A stretch of 64,000 nt of DNA, from assembly GCA_029706075.1 (NCBI GenBank), contig JAINUG010000212.1, positions 931,011 through 995,010 on the forward strand, in the 5' to 3' direction. The position numbers and the translations under genes were made by a program. The notes under the pieces were generated by a model. It did not search any database. It was not told where the DNA came from and saw only the letters and a list, made by a program, of their open reading frames with translations. This DNA comes from Aldrovandia affinis (taxonomy: Eukaryota; Chordata; Actinopteri; Notacanthiformes; Halosauridae). Shown piece after piece: positions 1 to 11,000 of this stretch (its first letter is position 1; the number at the start of each line of letters is the position of its first letter).

Positions 1-2160
1 TCACAAAGACTACTCAAAGACTTTTCTTTAGAAACGACTATCTCCATTTCAATCCCTTTTAAAAACGCAAGAACTTAGTTAGTTGTACCTTTTAAGGAAA
101 CCTTTCTCTCTAAATGGGGGTTTTCGGTTGGTTTCCGTTCGTCAGTCTGTTCGACTGTTTCGGGTTGCTAACTCGTTCTTTTGGCTCTGCTAGCCGTTTA
201 CGTTTTTGGGGAGTACTCTGGTCCTAACGAAAGAACTTATCTTAGTTTCCTGCTTTAAGAAACCTTGTTCGCTAAAATGCGCTTTTCTTTTGGTTTCGTG
301 TTATCCAGCCGGGTCGACTGGTTCGTGGGTTACTACTGGTTATTTTGGCTAACTGCCTTTCACGTTTTGGACATAAAGAGTTTTGGGTTAAGGTCGGTTC
401 ATTAACCATTTAATTGTACCCACATTTGAAACTTCTCTCGTGTGTAAATTGTACCCGCATTTGAAACTTCGCTCGTGTGTAGGAGCGATTGGTTAAGTTT
501 CTTTTGTTGGGTCGCTGAGGCTGTTTTCGGGTTTCAATTTTGTTCTGGCGGCTTTGCTAGCCTCCTGCGTTTTCATACGCTCAGACCTATTTCATAACCT
601 TTAGTTCCTACATTTGAAACTCACTCGTGGTTAGGAGTGTTTTACTAGTTTCATTTGTTCAGTCGTCTAGGCTGTTTATGGGTTCTATTTCATAACCTTT
701 AGTTCCTACATTTGAAACTCACTCGTGGTTAGGAGTGTTCCACTAGTTTCATTTGTTCAGTCGTCTAGGCTGTTTATGGGTTCTATTTCATAACCTTTAG
801 TTCCTACATTTGAAACTCACTCGTGGTTAGGAGTGTTCCACTAGTTTCATTTGTTCAGTCGTCTAGGCTGTTTATGGGTTCTATTTTATAACCTTTAGTT
901 CTTACATTTGAAACTCACTCGTGGTTAGGAGTGTTTCACAAGTTTCATTTGTTCTGTCTGATAGGCTGTTTACGGGTTACTTATTGTTCTGGCGGTTCTC
1001 CTAGCCCTCCTGCGCTTTCATACGCTCAGAACTTTTTATAACCAATTTCTTTGTCTCTTACGAATAGAAACCTTGTTCGCTAAAAATGCGCTTTTATTTT
1101 GGTTTCATTTTTGTTCAGCAGATCTCCTGGTATAGGTTTTACTCTGTGGTTCTGTCGGTCCCCCTTAACCGTTTCGAGTTTTTGCGGACGTCAGATGTGG
1201 GTCTTGTTGTGCCCTGCTGTCTGTCATCCCCCCCTAACTGTCTCTTAGGCTCCTGCGTTTTCATACGCTCAGACCTTTTCGCCACCATTTAATTGTACCC
1301 ACTTATGGAACTTCTCTCGTGTGTAAATTGTACCCTCCTGGTCGCTGAGGCTGTTTTCGGGTTTCAATATTGTTTTGGCGGCTTTACAGTTTTTGTGGAT
1401 GCCAGATGTGGGTCAACTTGTGGGCCCTGCTGTCTGACGAGGATGTCGGATGTGGGTCCAGTCGTCCTGCTGTTCTGCCGGTCCCCCCTAACCGTTTCGA
1501 GTTTTCGGACGTTCAGAACTAGTGGGTCAGGTTTTACCATGTGATCTTGTGGGCTCTCCTAGCTCTTCCGCGTTTCCGGACGCTCAGTATTTTTAGAAAC
1601 CTTGCTCTTTTGCTATGGCCTTTTTTGGGTTTCGGTTGTTCAGTCACTTCGACTGTTTCGGGTTGCAATGTGGTTCTGTGGCTCTCCTGGCCTTTGCGTT
1701 TTCGGACGTTCGGAACTTTTTGGGATTATGCAATCTAATTAACATGTTTACTGTACCCATTATAAGAACCCTGCTCGCTATTAAGCGTTTTTTCGTTCGG
1801 GTTCATGTTGTTCAGCCTGTTGGGCTGTTTTTGGGTTTCATTCATGTTCTCTCGGCTCTCCTAGCCTTTATTTTGGGATACTCGTGTCTTTATTTTACGA
1901 ACTTTTAGTTGTAACTATTATAAAGAACCTTGCCCGCTAGGCGGTGCTTTGATTCAGGTTGCTTTTGTTCAGTTCGGTTGGACTGGTTCAGGTTACTAAC
2001 TTGTTCATTTGGCTATCATTGCCTTTACGTTTTCAGACACTTGGAGTTACCACCCGGTGGGTGTGGTTTGCGTTCATCCCTAATTATCTTCCCTATTCTC
2101 TGTTTTACAGAGCTAGTGGTTAGACGGGTTCCGTCTAACTTTTTGATCCCCTAGGGCTTC
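1..2160. repeat. T-rich satellite-like tandem block with diverged ~165-bp monomers
   Basis: The block is built from recurring phrases: 'gaaaccttgttcgcta', 'gttcagtctgttcgactg', 'gctctcctagcc' and 'cattcatacgctcagac'. The 'gaac/gaaacctt' landmark recurs near 98, 260, 1067, 1597, 1766 and 1926, giving spacings of about 160-170 bp in the best-preserved parts. Short open frames here (for example 1086-1292 and 1615-1908) follow the repeat and look like nothing known. I read it as satellite or minisatellite DNA entering the window from the left; its true extent is unknown. Confidence 0.6.
590..990. repeat. 98-bp tandem repeat, about four copies
   Basis: The phrase 'ttagttcctacatttgaaac' starts at 601, 699 and 797, and again at 895 with one change, so the period is exactly 98 bp. 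Copies differ by only a few bases (gtgttttact versus gtgttccact), far less than in the surrounding block. This points to a recent local amplification inside an older satellite. Confidence 0.85.
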
Positions 2161-2175
2161 TGCGAGTGGCGCCTA

Positions 2176-2765
2176 TCACCACCAACCCTTACACCTGTCT
2201 ACTGTTTGACCGCAGCCTGCAGCCTTTTCCTCTTCACTGGCAATCAAGAACATCACAAAACACGTTACTATATAACACACACAGGCAGGGCTGGTATTGG
2301 CACCCTCGATGAAAATGAGCGAAAGAAAGGCTGTATAAAATAAACAACACAGGGTTAATAAGGTATATTTTATGCTCAAACTAATTGTAAAACTACAGTC
2401 AGGTCCAAAATTGTCGGCACCCCCTCACTAAAATGAGCAAATGACTATAGAAAACAATTAACACCATTACTGAGATATACTGTAATTTCCATGTGTTAAA
2501 ATATTTAACTTTATTAATGATTCACTGGAATCAACCAAAAATAACATATTTTTCCAATTATACATTTCTTTCCAAAAGAAAAAGGGTTTCAGTTATTGGC
2601 ACTCCGTGTTTTTCGTGCTTGGTACAGCCTCCCCTGACAAGGATAATGGCACTGAGTCTATTTCTGTTTAAACCCATAATCCTTATGCATCTAGTACACT
2701 TAATACACTTCTGTTGGTGTGGTTTTCCCCTTGCACGATAAGTTCTACTGTACTGTGCTGTATAT
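2176..2765. mobile_element. Degenerate Tc1-like transposon remnants
   Basis: Phrases such as 'cagtcaggtccaaaattgtc' with 'ggcaccc' (about 2396) and 'ttattggcactcc' (about 2593) resemble the non-coding ends of fish Tc1/mariner-like elements. No transposase frame survives. Family assignment is from memory of fish repeats and is weak. Confidence 0.4.
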
Positions 2766-2955
2766 CAGCGTTTCTCAATCCATTCCTACAGGCCACACTG
2801 CCCTGATCATTTTAATCCCAACCTCCGCTCCCAACCTATCATCTGCATCGGTCGTCTGTTAATGATCACTTGAGCATGATTAAGTGGCGGTTGGAATGAA
2901 AACATGCAGCGCAGTGTGCCCTGTAGGAATGGACTGAGTAACACTGCTGTAGAAA
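2766..2955. mobile_element. hAT-type MITE (palindromic, non-autonomous)
   Basis: The left end 'gtttctcaatccattcctac' is matched in reverse at the right end by 'cctgtaggaatggactgag'. A close relative with a cleaner terminal sequence (CAGTGTTTCTCAA) lies at 39461-39640. There is no coding capacity. Confidence 0.7.
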
Positions 2956-3131
2956 GAGGGCGTGGGGTGGGACCTGCTCTCCTCGTCGTCTCACTGTTGC
3001 AACGTCTGGTCAATTTGTGCACGCCAGCAAGCACATCCCCCAAAAAGGTGCCTGGTTGACCAGAGGAGTTACTGCTGCATGAAGAGGCAGGGGGCACCCT
3101 GCTGACCGAGACCCTGGGTGAGAGACTCATT

Positions 3132-3335
3132 CAGGGGTGTCCAATCTTATCCGAGAAGGGCCAGTGTGGGTGCAGGCTTTTGTTCTAGCCCTGCACTAAA
3201 ACACCTGATTCAACTAATTCACCAATCATGGTCTACAATCAAGACCTTGATTAGTTTAATCAGTTGTTTAGTGCTGGGCTAGATCAAAAGCCTGCACCCA
3301 CACTGGCCCTTCTCGGATAAGATTGGACACCCCTG
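3132..3335. mobile_element. hAT-type MITE with near-perfect terminal inverted repeats
   Basis: It begins CAGGGGTGTCCAATCTTATC and ends with the reverse complement, GATTGGACACCCCTG. The arms run for tens of bases, through the phrases 'gagaagggccagtgtgggtg' and 'cacccacactggcccttctc'. This is typical of short non-autonomous hAT elements of fish. Confidence 0.8.
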
Positions 3336-4085
3336 GACTAATTCATCAACAATTGCCAATTAGCCACAGTTGGCAGTGCTCAGGGTTCAATTCTGGACCA
3401 TGGTAAGCATCTCCCAGGACAGGACACGCCACCCAGGAGCCCTGTTTCTGCTTCAGCTTTTAAGAGCAACCACAGCCACAGGCCTCTCCCACGTCCCATC
3501 CATTTGCAAGAAAGATCAATATCTATATCGATTTTTCATACGCAGAAAAATCCTGGAGGTCCACGGGGAATTGTTCTTTTCGTTCTTGCTTGCCTCGTGA
3601 TAACTGAACTGGAGCCGTGGAACGGCTGGGAACTCGAATCCCCCGGTATCCCCATATTAATTATTCACTGGTAACGGGCAGCTCTGATTCCAGCATGATG
3701 ACAGCCTCTGTGTGATGGCCCACCCTGGGTGGATTATCTGTTGTCCATGTTCGCTACACGGATATATCTTTTTGGTGGTGTCAGGGGAGCGCAGGCCACA
3801 ATGTGTAATGGCGTATCGAGGAGGTGAAAGTGATTTTTTTATTGAGCCACAGAGTGCATTGCTCTCTTCTCACCCACACTAAGCATCGACTCACCCTGTT
3901 ACATAGTGGTACATTCAAACTCAAACCTGCAGGAGGCTGGTAGAACAGTACCACAAGCTCGCGAACATGTCACAGACCTGAACAAACACTGCCAGTAACT
4001 CATTAACTCATTTCAACCAATCATTGTGTTCTGTTGTGAAGAGCAAAACCATTTGATTGGGTCAAATAAGTCAGTGATTAACAGC
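3336..4085. other. Unassigned intergenic stretch
   Basis: I see no gene, RNA or recognisable repeat here. A 76-codon open frame at 3370-3600 has no family resemblance and no splice context, so I do not call it a gene. Confidence 0.5.
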
Positions 4086-4089
4086 TGAT

Positions 4090-4440
4090 TGTAGCTTCAT
4101 CCATTTTTTAAAGGAAAATTTCTCCCAATTTGATATCCAATTACACCCTCCCCACATACTGTGAGTTCGCTGCCTATGACCGGCGGTGTCGAAGGCGAAG
4201 CATCGTCTCTTCCAGAGACGACACTCGCCAAGCCGGCAACCGTAACTCCAGAGCCACTCCTGTGCGCAGTGAACATCCTGTCGGCTTCCCTCCCCCCTCC
4301 CTGGGGCAGACAACCAATCGCCGCCCCTCCAGTGGCACTCCCGGCCAGAGCCGACTCTGGCGCGGCCAGTGGAATTGAACACCGGTCACAGTGGCCAGCG
4401 TCGAACGTTGTAACCACTGGACCATGCGGGAGGCCCCTCT
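4090..4440 (-). mobile_element. tRNA-derived SINE (tRNA-Glu-like head)
   Basis: Read on the minus strand, the head is 'ggcctcccgcatggtccagt', with an A-box-like TGGTCCAGTGGTTACAA and a B-box-like GGTGTTCAATTCC. The body follows and ends with 'aattggatatcaaattggga'. Related copies of the head are at 11700-11877 and 61600-61797. Confidence 0.7.
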
Positions 4441-4575
4441 TCATCCATTGTTTGGTGTCATTCCCCCGATCACCACTGTGAGGCCCACCTCACTTTCAGC
4501 CTCTAGTAAGGGGACCTCCTGCAATGGCCTGCCCTTGGCCAGCACAAGCAGGCCAGGAAGTGAGACATTGTAGAC

Positions 4576-4778
4576 CAGGGATGTCAAACTCATTCCACCG
4601 AGGGCCGAGTGTGTGCAGGTTTTTGTTGCAACCAATGCATTACACCAGGTGATTTCAATTAGGTTCCCTCCTTAGTTGAAGAAGTGAGCTAATTAGTGAA
4701 ATCACCTGGTGTAGTGCATTGGTTGCAACAAAAACCTGCACACACTCAGCCCTCGATGGAATGAGTTTGACACCTGTG
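4576..4778. mobile_element. hAT MITE with 8-bp target duplication
   Basis: The element starts CAGGGATGTCAAACTCATTCC-like and ends in the inverse (GGAATGAGTTTGACACC). Long inner arms ('gcaggtttttgttgcaacca') make it nearly a perfect hairpin. It is flanked by ttgtagac at 4568-4575 and 4779-4786, the 8-bp duplication expected of hAT insertion. Confidence 0.85.
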
Positions 4779-4913
4779 TTGTAGACAGTCTCCTTGCCTG
4801 GCAGATAGACAGGGAGAGAGGCTTCCAACATCCCAGCAGCTCTGGCACTTATGGAGTGTATCTCCCTCATGGAGAGTGCAGGCAGAGTCACACTGAGGTC
4901 ATGGCACCCTCCA

Positions 4914-5085
4914 CTCCAGGGGTGGGCAACTCCGGTCCTAGAAGACCAGTGTGTATGCAGGTTTTTATTTCTACCAACTACCCCTGGCTCAACTAGCTAA
5001 TTAGTTGGATACACCAATGCTGGTTCACTTGTAGATTAGACCACAGTAACATGTTTCATATGGGAACAGTCTTCAGCTGTCATTC
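4914..5085. mobile_element. hAT MITE fragment (CAGGGGTGGGCAA end)
   Basis: The end CAGGGGTGGGCAACTCCGG is present, followed by 'gcaggtttttatttctacca' and an AT-rich middle. The opposite end is not clear. Better-preserved relatives are at 37712-38010 and 39295-39458. Confidence 0.55.
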
Positions 5086-5087
5086 AT

Positions 5088-6405
5088 GGGTTCATAATCC
5101 CAGGGTACACTATACTGGAAAAGAACAATGATAAATTCAAAATTCCCCATTGTTCTAGAGACGCTTCTGGAGCTGTCTCCTAATAGTGAAGTGAGCAAAT
5201 GAACAAAAAAACTCTGTAATGGCAGTCTTATAACCAACCAGCAGAGCAACCAGACTCCAGTACTGCTACTACTACATGAGCACAATACGAACAGACATCA
5301 ACTACACCCTGGACACGTTATGAAATCAACAGTACACGCAACACACAATCGGAAGCATTTTAGATTATGTGTAGAGCGTGATCAATATGAGCACACAAAT
5401 AAACAAACATTCTGCTCTTTATCGCATCACTTTCTCAGCCAGAACATTTACCTTCCATATACAGGATACAACATCGCCATCTAGTGGTTTACTATGGCTC
5501 GATCTGTTCTACTAATCACGTGAATCTAGGGGTATTTTAGCAAGCATGCTCAAACATTTGCAACAGCTCTGAGGACCAAAGTGGACATGACTGAGACGTT
5601 CCTCAATTTCACATCAAAGATTCCCATGAAGACCAAAAGCCTGAATAAGAGCGACTGTTTAAATATGGGTGTATGCAGCTGTAGAATAAAACAAATTGAC
5701 AAAAATGTCAGCAAAAAATTAACACAAAGTCATCGCAATGGCCATCTAGTGTCCAGACTTGAACCCGATTGAAAATGTGTGGTTCTAACTAAAGAGGACA
5801 GCCCACAAGCGCAGACTGAAGGATGGGGAGACTGTGTATGGAGGAAGGGTCAAAGATATATTCACCAATCTCATAAACACTATAGATGACTCAGTAGTAT
5901 TATCACTGCAAGGGGAGCATGCACAAAGTACTAAAAACAGGGGTGTGAATAATTGTGACACTTCTTTTTGGAGGAAGAAATATTTGTTAAACAAAATATT
6001 CTTCTGTAAACAAATGCATGCATTATTTTATACAGGTTTTTTTACTAATCTTTATCAAGTGTGAATCATTTTGGAGTTGACAGTATATGAAATTATTCCC
6101 AGAGTGGTGCTTTGGTACATTCTTGGGGTTTTAGTGCTCTCTGCAAGAAGTCACAGATAACTTAATTTATTCACATTTTCAATGAATCACTCTCTTCTTG
6201 GGCTATGCCAGAAGGTTCAATCTGTTGGCCCTTCCAGAACCAGGTATAGGCAACATAAAATTTGAAATCCTTGGATATGTTGTTAAATGTTATCTGGTGT
6301 CACAGAGATGTGAAAATGTGCCGACTGGTGTGTCTGCCCACATTGTTACTTTGCACCGATTCTTAAAATGTGAAGAGCTTAACACAGGACATCTGAAGTG
6401 CCTGA
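5088..6405. repeat. Dispersed repeat block, copy 1, including a Tc1-like 3' end
   Basis: This block is almost identical to 29010-29426 joined to 31987-33380. At 5745-6090 it holds a decayed Tc1-like transposase C-terminus (the 'ttgaacccgattgaaaatgtgtgg' region resembles the family's LNPIENVW motif) and the terminal phrase 'tttggagttgacagta'. It also preserves the empty target site (atatacag, 5457-5464) for the hAT element found in the second copy. Confidence 0.7.
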
Positions 6406-6446
6406 GGATATATTAAGGATATATTAAGGATATATTAAGGATATAT
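6406..6446. repeat. 11-bp microsatellite-like repeat, about 4 copies
   Basis: The unit GGATATATTAA repeats head to tail without interruption. Confidence 0.85.
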
Positions 6447-6639
6447 AGATTGGACACGGGATATGTTGCGTCTGTCTAAGTGTTGTAACTTCAGAAACCA
6501 GCTCTTAATTTGAATTGAACTGTGAGTTGTATATTTTGATGGAAGGTTGATCCAACAGATTGCTCTGCCTATTGACGAATGTGGCGATTTAAGTGTAGTA
6601 ATTATTATATTGAATCAAATCCATTTATTTTACATGTAG

Positions 6640-7150
6640 GATAAGTGAGGGGTTTTAACAGTATTCTGAGTGCTGAACGTTACACATGGGCATTTGACTG
6701 TCATGGCGACTGGATTCAGAGAATAGACCGGAACAGAAGGATAAAGGCGATGAAGCCCATTAAGAGGCTATACTGTCCGAGCAGACACGCGCTTATTTGT
6801 TAAAGTTGCGAGAGTGGCACACAAGCCCGCTGGGTTATGTTAATGAAAAGGGCAAATTTGAATACAATCAATTATTTACAGATACAATCAATATTTAACA
6901 TCTTTATTTGGGGAACAACTTTATTTACATATTTATTATTTATTTTATTATGGATGCCATGCAACTTTCATGTATATTATATTACCTATAAACAAGTTAC
7001 AATAATTAATCATTCAATACCCAGATTTAACTTCCAATATGTAAACAATAAGGCATAAAATATGGTGCATTAGAATCTCACTGCATACTGTAATATACCT
7101 GTTCTACATCCTATCTATTCCATATCATAATGTACCCAAATAATGTGGCC
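6640..7150. repeat. AT-rich intergenic DNA with a dispersed repeat shared with 51826-51965
   Basis: The phrases 'ataagtgaggggttttaaca', 'gcgactggattcagagaata' and 'ttgttaaagttgcgagagtg' reappear near 51836-51958. No coding region is recognisable. The 73-codon AT-rich frame at 6837-7058 is not convincing. Confidence 0.5.
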
Positions 7151-7370
7151 ACCGGGCAGCCACTCCTCACGGTCTCGCGAAGAATGATCTTCCGCACTCA
7201 GTCAGGACCGCAGAATCACTTGCAATCTAGCCAATTGTCATCACCACTGCCTACTTGTTCAATACGTTTTGTATATGTATACTTGTTTCATATCATGTAT
7301 TAATGCACATCTTGTAAGTCTCTCTAGATAAGAGCCTCTGCTAAATGCTGTAAATGTAATGTAATGTACA
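7150..7370 (+). mobile_element. L2-type LINE 3' end
   Basis: This is the end of an L2 reverse-transcriptase region ('gaatgatcttccgcactcag') followed by the shared L2/SINE tail ('taagagcctctgctaaatgc' and 'gtaatgtaatgta'). The same fragment is attached to a longer L2 at 57382-57720. Confidence 0.7.
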
Positions 7371-7676
7371 TTGCAACTTTTAAATTGCGCTCAGCTTGCT
7401 TGCTGTTCACCTTCAAGCCGTTCATGGAGAGGGTGCAGGTATGAGTACACAGGTATGAACAGACACTCAGGCATACATGCTGTGCTCTTGCTTTGCCTGT
7501 GTTGTTGGTGCCAAACCCATGCCACGGCACGACCAATGACCACAACCACCCATGTACCCATGACAATACCCATGTCAAAAAAGGTCACGCTTGCTGTCAC
7601 ACACCACGCGACAATCCCTGGACGGGAACAGAGCAGTCTGGAGACGGAGTGGATTCTTTGGTCCACGGACCGGATC

Positions 7677-7682
7677 TTTATT
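7677..7682 (-). terminator. Probable polyadenylation signal of IFI44-like copy A
   Basis: AATAAA on the minus strand, 356 nt downstream of the stop codon at 8038-8040. It is conserved at the matching place in copy B (57975-57980). Confidence 0.5.
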
Positions 7683-8037
7683 CATCAAACAGATTAGTTT
7701 TCTGCACACCAACATGTGCAGAGACCAAGACCGGGAGTTTTATGTAAGCAGACAAAAACCAATCCGTCCGTAGCTTTGCTTTCTTTTCTTTCTTTCCTTT
7801 CCTTTCCTTTCCTCGTCGGTCTCTAAATGTAAATGTAAAGCAAACAAAACAAATGTGAGGCTAGTTTGTAATTGGTCATGCGGGCCCCGGACCTCACATT
7901 ATCAAAAAGAAGAAAATGAAAGCTAAGCTACCTGCCATGCTAATATCATATCATATGCTCATACAACAAAGCCTCGGAATGCACGTATGAATCTAGAAAT
8001 TGAAAAATGTGAACATTCACAGAGACTGTTGATTTCT

Positions 8038-11000
8038 TCAAGGCAGACTCTTCACGTAGTCGTTTGCATAGTTGACTATTTGCCTCAGTGCTTTCAGCAA
8101 CAGCTCATCCATGTCATCCTGCAGATCGATTACATTGTGGTAGTTCTTCACAGGCAGGATGCAGTTCAGAGGTATTCCCACTTTAGCGCTGAACTGATCC
8201 ATCTGTAGACCATCAGGGCAGAATTAAGTCAGAGTGAAAGAGAAAGCACTTCCCCCAAGTAACTTCATTTTATGATCCACTACGGCATGTTTGCATGGTT
8301 TATCACACCTCGATTTCATTGCTACAGTTCCTGTGGTTTAAGTTAATTAATTTAATTTCCACATGCCAGCAAAATATTTCATATTCTGTTATGTGGACAG
8401 ACTTATGAACCCACTGCTGTAGTGTAGTGGCAAAGAAGAAGTGGGTACAATAAAAAAATATTCTATTGTATGGCTTAAAAAATTACTTTAAAGTAATTAA
8501 ATTAAAGTTATTTTAAAGTTACTGATCGCTGCAAAGTAATTAAAGTTACGTTACTTGTAGGGTCAAGACTGAGTTTTAGTCTTAACATTTATCAACTGAA
8601 CTCTTATACATCACAAATCTATTCATATGCTGTACTTCTGCCTTCAAATAAATAAAGGAAGAAAGTTCAGCTCAGACCTTTATTAATGCAGAGATTGAGT
8701 TTGGTGAATCGCTGTCAGTCTGCAGACTAGTTTTCCAGAGTGCACATCCCTAGTTGACACCGGAGGGGTAGATGAACCCAGACAGAAGAGATTTTGATCA
8801 CACCACTACAAATATGTGCAGCTACATGCATGTTCCAAATTCACAATTCCAAGTTGCAAATCTGAAATTGTCGTTGAATGTTTGAATGTGCTCCCGAATC
8901 AGCCTCAGCCCTGCACACAACTACACAACCAAGGAAAACAAGCAAATAATTGAAAATGGGCTATGGCAGGCCCATTGCTATGATCTCACAATGAGAAATT
9001 CCAAACTACAAGTTTGCTAAAGTTTTATTAAAGTAATTCTCTCACATGCAGGCTAAAATTTATACACAACTTTTGCAACTTTTGTTCACATTCTGTGAAA
9101 TAATTCTAAGGAATAAATGGCTCAGTAGGTAGAGCATGCTTCTGTGTGGCTCAGTAGGTAGAGCGTGGTTCTGTGTGGCTCAGTAGGTAGAGCATGGTTC
9201 TGTGTGGCTCAGTAGGTAGAGCATGCTTCTGTGTGGCTCAGTAGGTAGAGCGTGGTTCTGTGTGGCTCAGTAGGTAGACATTTACATTTTACATTTTAAG
9301 CATTTAGCAGACGCTCTTATCCAGAGCGACTTACAAGATGTGCATTAATACAAGGTGAGAACAATCAAAGTTAGCGTACAAGATCAGTGCAGTAAAACGG
9401 CAAAAGACATCATTGCAGGCGTCTGCGTATCATACCTGTAACACTGGGAAAGAAAAGGTTAGTGGGTGTTTTTTTTTTTGTTGTTGTTTTTTTTAGAACA
9501 AGTAAACAGTGGTGATGACAGATTGACTAGATGGACAGTGTTCAGTGGTAGTGGAGTCTGAAGAGGTGGGTTTTGAGTCTCTTGCGGAAGATTGGAAGTG
9601 ATTCCGCAGTCCTGACCTGTGCGGGAGGTCGTTCCACCAACGAGGGACCAGGACAGAGAAGAGGCGAGACCGCGAGGAGCTGCTGCCAGGTGCCCGGAGG
9701 GATGGGGCAGTCAGTCTGCCAGCGGAGGCGGAGCGGAGGGGTCTGGACGGGGTGTAGGGCGTGATGAGTGACTGGAGGAGGGGGAGCAGTACCTCTGGCT
9801 GCTTGAAAAGCCAGCACCAGTGACTTGAATCTGATGCGTGCTGCGATGGGGAGCCAATGCAGAGAGGAGAGTAGAGGGTGACGTGGGTGAACTTCGGCTG
9901 GTTGAACACCAGGCGAGCAGCAGCGTTCTGGACTAGTTGCAGTGGCTTGATGGCACAGGCCGGAAGGCCTGCCAGCAAGGAATTGCAGTAGTCCAGACGT
10001 GGTTCTGTGTGGCTCAGTAGGTACAGTGTGGTTCTGTGTGGCTCAGTAGGTAGAGTGTGGTTCTGTGTGGCTCAGTAGGTAGAGCGTGGTTCTGTGTGGC
10101 TCAGTAGGTACAGTGTGGTTCTGTGTGGCTCAGTAGGTAGAGCATGGTTCTGTGTGGCTCAGTAGGTAGAGTGTGGTTCTGTGTGGCTCAGTAGGTAGAG
10201 TGTGGTTCTGTGTGGCTCAGTAGGTAGAGCGTGGTTCTGTGTGGCTCAGTAGGTACAGTGTGGTTCTGTGTGGCTCAGTAGGTAGAGTGTGGTTCTGTGT
10301 GGCTCAGTAGGTAGAGCGTGGTTCTGTGTGGCTCAGTAGGTACAGTGTGGTTCTGTGTGGCTCAGTAGGTAGAGTGTGGTTCTGTGTGTCTCAGTAGGTA
10401 GAGCGTGGGTCTGTGTGGCTCAGTAGGTAGAGCGTGGTTCTGTGTGTCTCAGTAGGTAGAGCGTGGTTCTGTGTGTCTCAGTAGGTAGAGCGTGGTTCTG
10501 TGTGGCTCAGTAGGTAGAGCACAGCGCTGACAACCCTTAGGTTGTGGGAAAGATGTATGCATTCACTACTGTAAGTCGCTTTGGACAAAAGCGTCTGCTA
10601 AATGGCATATATACTACTCAATTTGTCCAGAAATATTTAAAAGTTTCAAATATTTGGGTCAGTTTGGGTCCTGATCTATCCATGTGTGTAGATCTGATGA
10701 TCCAGGTGGGCCGGGCCTGGTTTGGTTTGGTACCACTGATTAAATGAAAAAAGATATATACATCCCCAGATATATTCTCAGTGAACAGGTACATTTTCCC
10801 ATCTTACCTTCTCCTTTAGAAATTTGCATTTGTATACCCTTTTCAGGTCTTCCTTCACCAACGGACAGAACTCATCCACCTTGGTGATGACAACCACGTG
10901 AGGAATCCCTGTATGAGAGATAGACATTATCTTTCCTTGTGTAGTAATATAATAATAATTATGATTGCACTGTTTTAAGTGACCATAAGAGTTGTCAAAG

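Noticed and set aside
8403-8560. Small RNA gene in the conserved intron downstream of IFI44-like exon 7
   Set aside because: The region is AT-rich with 'aaagtaattaaattaaagtt' repeats. Conservation with copy B is explained by recent duplication, and no stable fold or box motifs are evident.
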